The notes: generated from the sequence alone by a model not told the origin. A stretch of 64,000 bases of DNA from Argyresthia goedartella (GCA_949825045.1 OX463806.1:43982208-44046207), one strand, 5' to 3'; positions 31,238-41,563 are shown, numbered from the stretch's first letter. A program made the numbers and translations.

Positions 31238-32590
31238 CGTCACATAGAGTACTGAAGATTCTATTGTAGGCATTTGAGGGGTCAGAGTGTCGATAAGGGG
31301 GCGGAATCCCCCACTTGTAAAATATTCAAAAATTATAACTTTTTGAGGCAGCCATACTTTAGCGTTAGGGTGTAGAAAAGGGGGCGGGCCCAAAAAAATA
31401 ATTTTTTTTTTGTGAAAAAAGAGAAAAATTTCGACTCGTCATCCAGCGACTTAGAAAAATGTCGTAATAATATTATTTTTTTACTGTTTCTTTTTACTTT
31501 GGAATCGTGTAGTGCTGCTCTTTGCCATCATTTTCCTCGTGCACCTCACCGATTTTAAGATATACGTCATAAAGATGTTCGTCATATCGATATCTCTATA
31601 AATAAAGGTACTAGGGAAAACATACATATGACATAAAGTGATGGCCATAAGGCACCCTAAACGATGCGCAAGTAAAAATATCGAAATTCCAAAAAAAAAA
31701 AATGTCAAAAATTTTCTAAGTGTTTTGCCCCCTTACCTACAATACCACCCTTTACCGGCCATCAGACTGAGGGAAAGGCCCAAAATTGGACCCAAGTTTA
31801 GCAAGTACCAATACTCCATATTTAACACATACAAGTGATTTAAGATTGAAGTTACCTTGCTGTGCTTAAGAATAGACTTCTTAGATGGGTTAATTAATTA
31901 GTGAAGTAAAGTAAAATAAAGCTATAACATTTTATCGTTACTGTCAGAATACTGCAGAAATCATCAGTTATTGGCTGTATGATATGATCAATTGGACATT
32001 ATGCATCATGCTGAAATTATTTGAGGTGCCAGTCTAAAATTGAACCAGGCGACTTAGTCAATATCAGTGTATGAACAGTCAGGAGGTAGGTAGGACTAAA
32101 TAAATGGGCTAGTACCTGTTTCCCGGTCAAACAAAGAGAAAATGAGAAATTTATTATAGGTCGGCATATTAGCGGTGTAAGTTTATTTAATATGACTCAC
32201 CGTCAACCACCTTTGGTAAGCCTCGTTACCAAAATTGGATTCAATATTATTATTAAATAGATACGGTGAACTCCTGAATTTCAATTACAGTTCACAAAAT
32301 CACAAAATCATTTCGACAATCCATACCAAACCAAAACGCATTCTGTGAACGCACGCATTGTTTACAAAAACGAGATGTGTTGTGTATTGCCAGCAATAAG
32401 AAATTCCGTATATTTTCGGTAATGAGAAATGAGGGATTTTCTGACATCTAAAAAACAAAATTTACAAACTGCTCCCTAGATGGCGTTAGACTCTTTCACC
32501 TTTAGATGTGTCGCATTGTATCGTAATTTGGTCCTTCTGATCAGATATCTAGACAGCAGCCCTGCACGGCAGATCTTTTTTATTAACACC
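31238..32590. other. Intergenic stretch, nothing recognised
   Basis: AT-rich with poly(T)/poly(A) runs. The short open frames have no motifs. A clean donor-like 'acggtgagtca' on the - strand near 32205 was noticed but has no supporting exon. Confidence 0.35.
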
Positions 32591-32594
32591 CGAC

Positions 32595-33010
32595 GACCAA
32601 AAGGGGTTATAAGTTTGAAGCGTCTGTTTTCAGTAAACGGTAGTAGACTTCCCTGCGATGGTTTTTAGATATGTTTTATTACAATCAGTTCAGTAGTTCG
32701 AAGGTTAACAGCATAACAAGGAAAAGCGGTCAAACGGGTAGACGCATTTTAATAAGGTCGTTTGTAATTGGAATAAGACTTCACTTCAATGGTTCTTAGC
32801 TATGTTTTGTGAAAATCGGTTCAATAGTTCGAAAATTATCTTAACAAGGTAAAGTCAGCTTAATAACAGCGACACCGGCGGTCAAAACCCGTGGACGGAT
32901 TTTGATTTGTTTTTTTGTAGTTGGTAGTAGACCTCACTGCGATGGTTCTTAGATAAGTTTTGTTAAAATTAGTTTTGCAATTCTTAAGTTATTTGTCAGG
33001 GTTAATTTAA
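32595..33010. repeat. Three diverged tandem repeats
   Basis: Three segments, near 32615, 32765 and 32915, share 'ggtagtagac(t)tc.c.gcgatggtt.ttag.ta.gttttgt.aaaat..gtt'. The spacing is about 150 bp. The copies differ at many sites, so the array is old. No coding potential was found. Confidence 0.6.
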
Positions 33011-33199
33011 ATTTTAAATTTATTTTAGGTTCGAACCAAATTTTTAAAGACTTAATTAAGAAAGTTAGAATTATAATAAAAAAGAAAATACGACACATAA
33101 TTGACTAAACAAGCAACATTTGTTATTGGGAAAAACCTGATATAAACGAAACTCTTCGCTAAATAAATGTAGCGTCAATTTTGGATTGTGAAGTGATCT

Positions 33200-33588
33200 T
33201 GTTGGGGGGGAAAGCAGCGGATATTCAAATTATTTTTATTTTACAGAAAAGAGCTATTCGAGCAATTTATAATTTAAAATGAACAGACTCCTTACGAGAG
33301 TGCTTTTTAAAGAAATTGACATACTAATTGTAGCTAGTCAATTTTTAAATATTCAATTTATTAATATTATTTAAAAAAAACGGAAATATAATATATGTAC
33401 GCAAGAACCTCACAACATTTTCCAAACTTAGCGATAGCTGTAATTTTAACCTAATAAATAATCACACACTATGTGCCCCGGTTTAGATTCGCGAAGGTTA
33501 GCAATTCTTTCAAGGGTCAGTGTTTTCTCTACTACATTAGGATACCTCTGGAGATTTTGAAATTGCCATTTCAGCAATTTAAAAAGCA
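33200..33588 (+). pseudogene. Second LINE relic, truncated by the Jockey element
   Basis: Closely matches 30560-30915 at the DNA level (gcggatattcaaa, cagaaaagagctattcgag, gcgaaggttagcaattcttt) but carries frameshifts, a TGA after 'aatttaaaa' and an AT-rich insertion near 33343-33380. It stops at 'tttaaaaagca' where the GC-rich Jockey element begins. The rest of the relic does not reappear to the right. Confidence 0.8.
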
Positions 33589-33733
33589 TGCAGCGCCCGT
33601 GCGCGTCGCGACTTCGCCGTCGCGAGTGAGCTGCACGGAGGGGATTATCTACTAGGAGCGGACGCCGGCTTCGCCTAAGGTCGTGCCTGGTAGGTACCCT
33701 TTCGGGCAGCCAACTCGTCCATAGCCCGCCGCT

Positions 33734-35917
33734 ATGGACGAGCCCAAAAGCCCTTCTAAGGGCTACAGTGTAAGTGACAGTGATAGTGACCGCCAAGCCG
33801 ATGTGACAGGCAGCCCGCCGCTGGGGATCACCCCGCGCCGTAGTCGCTTCATCACATCGGCATCCCTGGACCGCCTGCTCCCCGTCTCAACGTCGACGGA
33901 ATATGGGTCCCCATTGGTGCGCCGTCCGGTTTCGCCGAGAGTGGAGCTTGAGTTGGACGGATTATATTTAATCCGGGCCGCTCAAGCCAAACTGTTCTCG
34001 CCGGGACTGTTACGCGCCATGGAGGCCTACATCGCCGATAGCCGCGCGGCCCTGGAGGGTATGCCTGCGGCTAGCACCGGCGACGAAATCCTTGACGCGA
34101 GACTGCTGGAGCAGGCGCGCGAGCAGCCGCTTATCCTGCCGCCCCCGCCCCGTGGGACGAGGCGGGCGCGCAGTGAAAGCCCGTCGGATGAACTGCTGCG
34201 GGGTAGTGGGAAGCGGGCCTTGCTCGCGGACTCACCGTCCCCGCCGCCCCGCCCGCCTGCACCCAGGAAGACCGGACTGGACATGCCGAGGTTGTCGCCC
34301 CTGCTGGGCGAGCCCCAGGCATCCGGGTCTGGCGCCGCCGCCCCTGGACTGACCGCCGCGTGCGAAAGAGTGAGTGAGAGTGCTACAACACAAATGACAG
34401 GTATGAGTGTTTCAACTAATAAGTGCTCTCCCGCAGTGTCGTTTGCCGCGGCGGCCGCGACCGCAATTCCCGTGTCTGGGGCACCGCGCCCCAGCACCGC
34501 GCCCCCCCCCCGATCAGTGAGGCACCCGGTGCCGCCAACCGCGCGTCCGCCCGCCCCGTCGGCGACCACGTCGCGAGTGCCCGCCCGCCCCACGCGCTCC
34601 GCCGCTGCGCCCGCGATAGTGCCCGCCCGCCCTACGCGCCCCGCCGCCGCGCCCGCGAACCCGCCCACCGCCGCGACTGTGCCCGCCCGCCCTACGCGTC
34701 CCGCCGCTGTGCCTGCGAACCCGCACGCCGCCGCACCCGCGAAAGGGCCCGCCCGCCCAATGCCGCCCGCCCGCCCAACGCCGCCTGTCGCTACCGCCGC
34801 CCAAACCGCAGCCGCGATCGCCACCACCACCGCCGCCCCGTCGGGAGGCGCTGCGCCACAGCAGCCCCGCCAGCCGCGCTATCCGCCCCTTATTGTGGAG
34901 GTCCTTCCCAACTGGGCCGACCACTTCAGGGCGATAGCCAGCGAGCTCGGCCGGGCTCCCAGCGCGCGCGCCTACCAAAAGGGTGTGCGCTTCACCCCAA
35001 CGGCCGAAGACGAGTACCGGCTTGTGCAGCGTTACCTGTGCAGGCTGGAGAAGGACCACGGAGTTCGGTGGTTCTCTTACTCGCTGCCGGCCGACAAGAC
35101 CCAGAAGGTGGCGATCCGCGGGCTGCCTTCCAACACCACGCCGGAAGAGATCGTCGCGGCACTTGCGGAACTCGGTGTGGAGGCCGAGTACTGCAAACAG
35201 ATCCGGGCGCGCAAGGGGCGCCCCGGTTGCATCTTCTACGCGTCCCTGCGGAAGAATCCCGACCGTGCCCCCAGTGCAGTATATGAGATCTCAGAGCTCA
35301 TGTACATGCCGGGGGTGAAGATCGAGGCTTGGCGCTCCAAGCAGGGCCCGGCCCAGTGCCACAGGTGCCAACAGTTCCGGCACTCGTCGCATATGTGCCA
35401 CCGCCCCCAGGCGTGCGTGCGTTGCGGCGGTCCCCACTCGGCGCGGGAGTGCCCCCGCCTGAAAGACCAGCCGCCGACGTGCGCCAACTGCGGTGGCCCG
35501 CACACGGCCAATAATGCGACGTGCCCCGTGTTCCGCCAGGAGGCGCGGAACAAGAAGGCCGGCACTGTGGCGCTCACTAATGCGCCTGGGCCCAAGAAGA
35601 TGCAGCCCCCCCCTCCGCCACGTCCTGATCTGCAGGAAGAAACGGCGCCCGCCTCGCTTATGGCGCAGGCGAACGACGGAGTCCCCAGGCAGAAGACGAA
35701 GCGGGGGGGGAAGAAGAAGAAGAAGGCGACGGCTCCACCTGCCGCCGGCGCCGCGGCGGCTACTCTCGCCGCCAGCGAGACTGCGGGCGCCGCTGGCGCC
35801 GCCACTCCGGCTGCGGCGATAGGGCAGCAGGACTTGGGGCACCTCACAGCCCTGCTCGCCCTCCTCAGCGACCCCACTGCCCTGGGCAGACTCACCGCTC
35901 TGCTCCGCAATGCATGA
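33734..35917 (+). CDS. Jockey-clade ORF1, Gag-like nucleic-acid-binding protein
   Basis: 727 codons. The first 380 residues are low-complexity, rich in Ala, Pro and Arg with repeated ARPT/PAAAPA words. At about 455-535 there is an RRM-like PRE_C2HC region (VAIRGLPSNTTPEEI). Three zinc knuckles follow at about 541-600: C-x2-C-x4-H-x4-C, C-x2-C-x3-H-x4-C and C-x2-C-x3-H-x6-C. A Lys-rich run (KRGGKKKKK) lies near 656 and an Ala/Leu-rich end follows. Jockey ORF1 proteins bind the element RNA and form RNPs. The stop overlaps the ORF2 start in ATGCATGA, which suggests termination-reinitiation for ORF2. The long antisense frames here are GC-rich shadows. Confidence 0.9.
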   Translation: MDEPKSPSKGYSVSDSDSDRQADVTGSPPLGITPRRSRFITSASLDRLLPVSTSTEYGSPLVRRPVSPRVELELDGLYLIRAAQAKLFSPGLLRAMEAYIADSRAALEGMPAASTGDEILDARLLEQAREQPLILPPPPRGTRRARSESPSDELLRGSGKRALLADSPSPPPRPPAPRKTGLDMPRLSPLLGEPQASGSGAAAPGLTAACERVSESATTQMTGMSVSTNKCSPAVSFAAAAATAIPVSGAPRPSTAPPPRSVRHPVPPTARPPAPSATTSRVPARPTRSAAAPAIVPARPTRPAAAPANPPTAATVPARPTRPAAVPANPHAAAPAKGPARPMPPARPTPPVATAAQTAAAIATTTAAPSGGAAPQQPRQPRYPPLIVEVLPNWADHFRAIASELGRAPSARAYQKGVRFTPTAEDEYRLVQRYLCRLEKDHGVRWFSYSLPADKTQKVAIRGLPSNTTPEEIVAALAELGVEAEYCKQIRARKGRPGCIFYASLRKNPDRAPSAVYEISELMYMPGVKIEAWRSKQGPAQCHRCQQFRHSSHMCHRPQACVRCGGPHSARECPRLKDQPPTCANCGGPHTANNATCPVFRQEARNKKAGTVALTNAPGPKKMQPPPPPRPDLQEETAPASLMAQANDGVPRQKTKRGGKKKKKATAPPAAGAAAATLAASETAGAAGAATPAAAIGQQDLGHLTALLALLSDPTALGRLTALLRNA

Positions 35918-38558
35918 GCCGCTCAGGGTCGTCCACTGGAACGCGCAGTCGCTGACAGGGAAGAAGCGGCTGCTCCACGTGTTCCTGAGGGACTACCGCG
36001 TCGACGTGATGCTCATCAGCGAGACACACCTAGCCGGAAGCGACAAGCTGTCGCTGCCCGGCTACTTCGTCTACCGCAAGGACGAGAAGACCTCCAGCGG
36101 CCGAACCTTTCGAGGCTTGGCAGTCATCGTCGGCAGGAAGATCGTCCACCAGCTCGTCGACGCCCAGGAGTATTCATCCCTGTATGCTTTGGGCGTCGAC
36201 CTCCAGGTCGCCGGCGAGGTGCTGCGACTCTACGCCGCCTACAAGCCCCCCAGTACACCAATCCGCACCGCCGAGCTACGGGGGCTGCTACAGTCGCCGC
36301 ACCCGACAATTGTCGCCGGCGACCTCAACGCCAAGCACACCGCCTGGAACTCCACCAGGGTGTGCCCAGCTGGACGCGCCATCCATGCCGACTCCGTGAG
36401 CCACAACTACGACGTCATCGGTCCCGACGAGCCCACCCACTTCGACGCGCGGGCCGGATGGGACATCATCGACGTCGTGGTCGTCAGAGGTCTCCGGACA
36501 CCGCCGAGCCAGGAGGTTCTCCCTGACCTCCCTTCGGACCACAGGCCTGTTCTTCTCGTCCTGGCGGATCTGCCCACCCGGGTATCTCCGCCAGCATCAC
36601 GTCGCCGCTACCAGTGGGGCGCCTTCACCGCCGCCCTAGACCAACCCTCCACCAGTTGCCCCGTCAACCAGCCGGAAGACGTTGACCGCCTGGCATCGCT
36701 GCTAACTACCCAGATCCGAGACGCGCTCGACCTATCATCGCACACCGTAGCTCGCGGGGGGAAGCCCAATCCTCTTCCTGCTGAGCTACGCGCACTCATC
36801 TGCGATAAGCGCGCTCTCCGGAAGCAGTGGCAGCAAACCCGCTGCCCCACGATGAAGACCAGGCTCAACGCCATGACGGCAGAGCTGAAGCGCCAACTTG
36901 ATCGCCACGCTGAAGAATCTTGGGAACGCCACGTCGAGTCCATAGGCGACCACGTCCCCTCCGTGCATCGCCTGTGCCGGGCTTTGTCGACCACTCCTGC
37001 TCCTGTTCGACCAATCCTGGGCAGCGACGGCCTACCAAGATTCCGAGCCCAAGACCGTGCAGAGATCTTCGCCGAATGCCTCGAGAAGCAATTCAAGCCG
37101 AACCCAACGGATGATGTGGAGCACGTCGCAACAGTCGAGAGACACCTGCGAGAGTACTTCGCCACGCCGATAGCTCCCGAAGAGGACCCCATCGTCGTCA
37201 CGCCCGGCCAGATTGTGCGTGCATTCCGACGTACCAAGCCCAGGAAAGCCCCGGGCGCAGACCGAATACCCAACACGGCGCTGTTACATTTGCCGCCACG
37301 CACTGTGGCGGCCGTTGCGCGCCTGTTTAACGGTATCTTGCGCACGGGTCACTTTCCAACCCAATGGAAGGAGGGCTTGGTTATCATGTTGCCCAAGCCG
37401 GGCAAGGACACCAAGCTGCCTGAGAGCTATCGGCCGATCACCCTACTGAGCACCATCTCAAAGGTGTTTGAGAAGCTCCTGTTAGCGAAGTTACTGCCCC
37501 ACATCCAGCCGCGCCCGGAACAGTTCGGCTTCAGGCCCGAGCATTCTACGACGCTTCAGCTCACCAGAGTACTGAATGACATGACGGTTTGTTTGAACAA
37601 AAAAGAATACACTGTCGCAGTACTTCTGGATATGGAGAAGGCGTTCGACAGAGTATGGCACGAGGGGTTGCTGTACAAGCTGTCGACGTCCCCTGCCCCA
37701 AGAAGAACGGTCAAGACAATCGCCTCTTTCCTGAAGAATCGCCGCTTCCGAGTGATGGTGGAAGACGCCGTCTCCGAGGAACATCCCGTCGCAGCCGGCG
37801 TCCCCCAGGGCTCCTGCCTGTCTCCCGCCTGCTACGCCCGATACACGGACGACATCCCCGTCGGGCCGGGTGCCCAGCTGGCACTCTTTGCAGACGACGC
37901 AGCCTACTATGCGTCGTCGTTCCAGGCTCCGCACGCTGCCATCAAACTGCAGCGCACCCTGGACATCTTGCCCGACTGGCTCGCCAAGTGGCGACTGTCC
38001 GTCAATGTTGGGAAAACGCAGGCGCTCATCACAGGCCAGAGTCTCCTTCCGCCATCGCTCCAGCTCCAGGGACAGCACATCGAGTGGTCTTCGCAGGTGA
38101 AGTACCTGGGAGTGACCATTGATCGCCGGCTCACCATGAAGCAACACGTCGACAACGTCGTCAGCCAGGTCAAGGTGGCACGCGCCAAGCTGCGTCCACT
38201 TTTCGACTCCAGCCTCCCTCTGAGGGCGAAGCTCGGGATCTACAAGACATACGTGAGATCCCGCCTCACCTACGCGGCTCCGGCATGGTACGCCCTGTGC
38301 TCGGAGACGAACAAACGGAGACTCCGAGCCCAAGAGAACCTCTCTCTGCGTACCATCGTCGGCGCCCCCCGCTACGTGAGGAACGCGACAATCCAGAGGG
38401 ACCTAAGATGGGAAACCGTGGACCAGTTTGTCCAGAGGCTGGCGAAGGGCATGTTCGCGCGTGCGGATGCATCACACCTTCCGCACATCGCCGAACTGGC
38501 GCCGCACCATGCGCGCCCGCCCGACCGCCGCCGCCTGCCACGCGACCTGGTTGCCTAG
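35910..38558 (+). CDS. Jockey-clade ORF2, endonuclease-reverse transcriptase
   Basis: 882 codons from an ATG overlapping the ORF1 stop. The APE-type endonuclease covers about 1-220: WNAQSL near 11, SETHL near 37, GDLNAKHTAW near 136 and SDHRPVLLV near 208. The RT domain follows: KPRKAPGADRIP near 445, SYRPITLLSTISKVFEK near 510, motif A LLDMEKAFDRVW near 571, AGVPQGSCLSP near 628 and the catalytic FADD near 659. The C-terminal region has YVRSRLTYAAPAW. The EN-RT nicks target DNA and copies the element RNA at the nick. All catalytic motifs seen are intact, with no stop or frameshift. Confidence 0.92.
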   Translation: MHEPLRVVHWNAQSLTGKKRLLHVFLRDYRVDVMLISETHLAGSDKLSLPGYFVYRKDEKTSSGRTFRGLAVIVGRKIVHQLVDAQEYSSLYALGVDLQVAGEVLRLYAAYKPPSTPIRTAELRGLLQSPHPTIVAGDLNAKHTAWNSTRVCPAGRAIHADSVSHNYDVIGPDEPTHFDARAGWDIIDVVVVRGLRTPPSQEVLPDLPSDHRPVLLVLADLPTRVSPPASRRRYQWGAFTAALDQPSTSCPVNQPEDVDRLASLLTTQIRDALDLSSHTVARGGKPNPLPAELRALICDKRALRKQWQQTRCPTMKTRLNAMTAELKRQLDRHAEESWERHVESIGDHVPSVHRLCRALSTTPAPVRPILGSDGLPRFRAQDRAEIFAECLEKQFKPNPTDDVEHVATVERHLREYFATPIAPEEDPIVVTPGQIVRAFRRTKPRKAPGADRIPNTALLHLPPRTVAAVARLFNGILRTGHFPTQWKEGLVIMLPKPGKDTKLPESYRPITLLSTISKVFEKLLLAKLLPHIQPRPEQFGFRPEHSTTLQLTRVLNDMTVCLNKKEYTVAVLLDMEKAFDRVWHEGLLYKLSTSPAPRRTVKTIASFLKNRRFRVMVEDAVSEEHPVAAGVPQGSCLSPACYARYTDDIPVGPGAQLALFADDAAYYASSFQAPHAAIKLQRTLDILPDWLAKWRLSVNVGKTQALITGQSLLPPSLQLQGQHIEWSSQVKYLGVTIDRRLTMKQHVDNVVSQVKVARAKLRPLFDSSLPLRAKLGIYKTYVRSRLTYAAPAWYALCSETNKRRLRAQENLSLRTIVGAPRYVRNATIQRDLRWETVDQFVQRLAKGMFARADASHLPHIAELAPHHARPPDRRRLPRDLVA

Positions 38559-38730
38559 CCGGCGATCACCCACTGCACACCAGCGCCACAAGAAGACCAC
38601 CGCCCGCGGGGGCCATCCGATGACCTGTCCACAGGAGTGGACAGAGGCGATTCCTCGGGAAGAGGTCCGTCGACCTGACCCCGACTCCCCACGCCCCAGA
38701 AGGGGTGCGTGAGATGACTATGATGATGAT

Positions 38731-40271
38731 GGAGAGCATTCAGTCTCAGCGTCTAGCTACTGTGACAGTCGTCTTTCACGAGTTCTAAACAGTTTTGTCT
38801 GCCGTGTTACGCGTCAGAACTATACGAAATAGTGATTGCGAAGTTTCAGTGGGTTTTCGTGAGTGTCTGAAGCGCCGAGATATACCTCGGTTCCTAACCT
38901 TTATATCAACCAACCCCAAATTCCAAAACTATCCTTGGGTCGTTAGAAAAGAACTTGTAAGTCAATTATCTGAGTCTGAGTCTGGGCTTGGAGCGACCCT
39001 AAATTCCTTTTTCCTTCACCATAGGGTTCCTGGATTGGCTCTTAGGATATTCGCGGGCTAATCCTCTCCTCATTCCTTTCGAGTAGCGAGTTTTGAAATT
39101 CCCACACACACAGTCATTAAACATTCAAGCACATTCAAATCAAACTCAACCATTTTCGAGTGGTGTCGATAATGGACGTGGTATAACACTAGGTTTTTAG
39201 ACTAGGCTAGACAGGAGTTTAGTTGCGGCTAAACCTAGGTTGGCAGGGCATAGGGAGACTGTTTGATCGATGAGGTTCCGCGGATGGAAATAACAAATTC
39301 AGAACAAAGTTAAACCGGTGTCAACACAGATAACATATCCTGTTGATATTTTGACATTTGAGTGTTGTCGGGGACGCGCGAAGAGATCAATTTACAGTCT
39401 AAAGTTCATTGTTTAGGTCCGGGTAGGTGTTTTGCATTGCCTTGGGTCAGGTTGGATTCAAGTTGCATTTTTAAATTAAATGTAAATTTCGCTGGAGGTC
39501 TAATGTGTAGGCTAAGTCGGTATAGATGATTTGGCTCAGCCCAGGACGTGCTGTGGCTAGTGGAATTCATAGTTCGGTATTTATCGAACTATGCACTTCG
39601 CTATGGTGTGGGTTAGATCTCCTAAAACAATAATGCTTACGTTTCGATGACATCCAGCTCAAATTGCGCAGAGTTGAAGGTTTCAAAACGTTACGGACCT
39701 TTTGAGGTAACCGCTAGTTCAGAACCCATTTCGGAAAATCAATTCGCAATTGTGTAAACCGGTCTTTTCGGATCGTTATTGCCGTGAACCAAATATATAA
39801 TTGGAACCACCACAAGCCGCTACTAGCGAGCACATGAAATATCATTGAGTACTCACGTCGTAAAACTACGACGGATATCTATACGATATCACAAACAAAT
39901 ATTATAAACTGTGGTCGACCACTAAAAAAAAAAGGTTCCAAGCGCCCATATATACAAAAACCAGATGGTACCATCTCACATGAAATATAACAACGATTGA
40001 TCTGGCGCAATACACCGCTGACTGATGCGAATTACCGGCTCGCGGACATATATGCTTTCTCTGTCTAACTTGAAACTGTAACTTCCTGAACCAAACTTCG
40101 TTCGACTATTGTACGCCTAACGAACTTCTCAACGAACGAGAAATTCAGACTTATCATTCTTAACTTACAAATCTTACAGCTGAATCGGGTCCTCTCATTT
40201 TGGGATAGATAGAATAGACGATCATAGCTACTGATAGCGGTGGCTCGACCTTAGCCGTTTGGGCCGTTACA
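38731..40271 (+). repeat. 5' LTR remnant (R-U5 only)
   Basis: Begins at 'ggagagcattcagtctcag', the equivalent of 46068 in the 3' LTR, about 11 bp upstream of the predicted initiator A, and ends in CCGTTACA at 40271. The preceding bases are the 3' tail of the Jockey LINE. Confidence 0.9.
38795..39061 (+). other. ATG-less 88-codon open frame inside the 5' LTR
   Basis: Open from a TTG at 38795 to TAA at 39061, about 50 bp after the predicted transcription start. The same frame is at 46132-46398 in the 3' LTR. There is no ATG start and no domain I recognise. It may be chance, or a leader reading frame that needs splicing or non-AUG initiation. Confidence 0.35.
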
Positions 40272-40277
40272 GAGCCC

Positions 40278-40295
40278 TGGTGCCGAGACCGAAGG
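40278..40295 (+). other. Primer-binding site of the Ty3/gypsy element
   Basis: TGGTGCCGAGACCGAAGG begins 6 nt after the LTR end. TGG complements a tRNA CCA terminus. The primer tRNA was not identified with certainty. Confidence 0.65.
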
Positions 40296-40475
40296 ATATC
40301 CTAGATAGTCTGATACCTAGATATTCTAAAAGAATCAAGGTCTAACGCGTTACTTTTAAAAATAACACAACGTAGAAACGATTTTAAACAGTTCAGTTTT
40401 GTAAATAAGAAATAAGCAAAAAAAAAAAGGGGCATTGTTTTCAGACGAGCTACGACGGTTTAGTGTTCAGGAATA

Positions 40476-41501
40476 ATGGCCGGCCGGCTTAGAAAAAACG
40501 TTAGTCGGGTAGTACGAGACAATTCACTTTTGCAAACAAGTGAAATGGCGCCAGGACAGGTGACGCAATTGTTATCTGAAATAGTGAATAGATTAGACAG
40601 TTTGGAAAGGGGTTCTAGCGCGAGCAATACTAGTAGGACTTCGGACAGACAGACTGACAGACAGGAACTAGAGATGTTTGAACAATCGGTAGAAAAACGT
40701 CAATCATGCATTGTGAAAATGACACAGAAGTTGCCGACATTCGATGGGCGGAGTTCGGAAAATCCGATGATTTTCTTAAGAGATTTAAAGGCTTATATTA
40801 AAGTCTCGGGAGATAGTTCTAGGGCTTTGATATGGGCAACGGATAGTTTGGTAGGAATTGCAAAAGTTCGAATGAGCATATACAGAGACTCATGGCGAAC
40901 CTATTCGGATTTTGAAAAAGATTTCAGAGAGGTATTCTGGGGTGATAATGAACAGGAATTAATTAAGCAAAGATTCCTAACTGCGAAGTTTGATTCCAAG
41001 AAAGGTCAAAGTATGGAAGAATTTTTTGCCTCTCAATTGAATAGCATATATGAGCTTACGATACCGTTTATTGATACGGAGAAAATCAACACAATTTTCA
41101 GACAGTTGCCGCGTGATATTCAGGTAGCGTTTTTTGCTAGAAAGGAAGCAATGACTATACGGGATGCGGTCGACTTCCTTCGGCATTTAGAACGGAATGT
41201 CGATGGGGGATTAAGTGCGTTGCATGGTTCAGAGACAATGAATACGAACGACGTGAGGCGGAATAGCTACATGCGTGGGCAATATCGAGCTATGCGGGTA
41301 AATACGATACGTTATAACGCGGTGAGTCGTAGGAATAATTATAACGCGGGAACGAAGGGGCGAAACGAATTTGGGACGCGCGGTCGCGGTTATTTTCGCG
41401 GTAGAGGTAGACAGCCTCAGGCTAGTTTCAAGGCAATAGGGTTCCAAAGGGGCAATGATGTTTCAGATAATAAAGTTCAAGTGACAGGAATAATGCGATA
41501 A
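40476..41501 (+). CDS. Ty3/gypsy Gag
   Basis: 341 codons from an ATG to TAA. An acidic/hydrophobic central capsid-like region is visible (LPTFDGRSSENPMIFLRDLK near 88-107, with EEFFASQLNSIYEL near 187). The C-terminus is rich in Arg, Gly, Asn and Tyr (RGRGYFRGRGR near 303) and probably binds RNA in place of a zinc knuckle, since no CCHC box is present. Gag packages the element RNA into particles. The frame is intact. The pol frame begins 17 nt after the stop, in a different phase. Confidence 0.85.
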   Translation: MAGRLRKNVSRVVRDNSLLQTSEMAPGQVTQLLSEIVNRLDSLERGSSASNTSRTSDRQTDRQELEMFEQSVEKRQSCIVKMTQKLPTFDGRSSENPMIFLRDLKAYIKVSGDSSRALIWATDSLVGIAKVRMSIYRDSWRTYSDFEKDFREVFWGDNEQELIKQRFLTAKFDSKKGQSMEEFFASQLNSIYELTIPFIDTEKINTIFRQLPRDIQVAFFARKEAMTIRDAVDFLRHLERNVDGGLSALHGSETMNTNDVRRNSYMRGQYRAMRVNTIRYNAVSRRNNYNAGTKGRNEFGTRGRGYFRGRGRQPQASFKAIGFQRGNDVSDNKVQVTGIMR

Positions 41502-41563
41502 ATCAGAATTCAAAAAACTAGTGGACTCGCGCGGGTCGTTCGCGCTCAGATATTTATTACGTT

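Larger units (their letters stand above)
33589..38730 (+). mobile_element. Jockey-clade LINE with two intact ORFs
   Basis: 5.1 kb, strikingly GC-rich against AT-rich neighbours. It has a 5' UTR of about 145 bp, ORF1 at 33734-35917, ORF2 at 35910-38558 and a 170-bp 3' UTR ending in a short 'atgatgatgat' tail. No target-site duplication is visible. The left flank is an older LINE relic and the right flank is the middle of an LTR, so one or both borders were rearranged. Both ORFs are open, so the element may be young. Confidence 0.88.

Noticed and set aside
31124..31840. Short ORFs on both strands near 31124-31838
   Set aside because: AT-rich, low-complexity, no motifs; the left part is the LINE 3' UTR.
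32195..32330. Non-coding 5' exon of UCHL5 ending at a GTGAGT donor on the - strand
   Set aside because: The complete coding gene starts at 29450. The donor-like site is attractive, but no transcript or acceptor upstream of exon 1 can be shown from sequence.
34027..35910. Long antisense and alternate-frame ORFs (267, 287, 224 and 183 codons) over Jockey ORF1
   Set aside because: They arise from the high GC content (few stops), are low-complexity Arg/Ala/Gly/Pro, and overlap a well-supported ORF1 with zinc knuckles.
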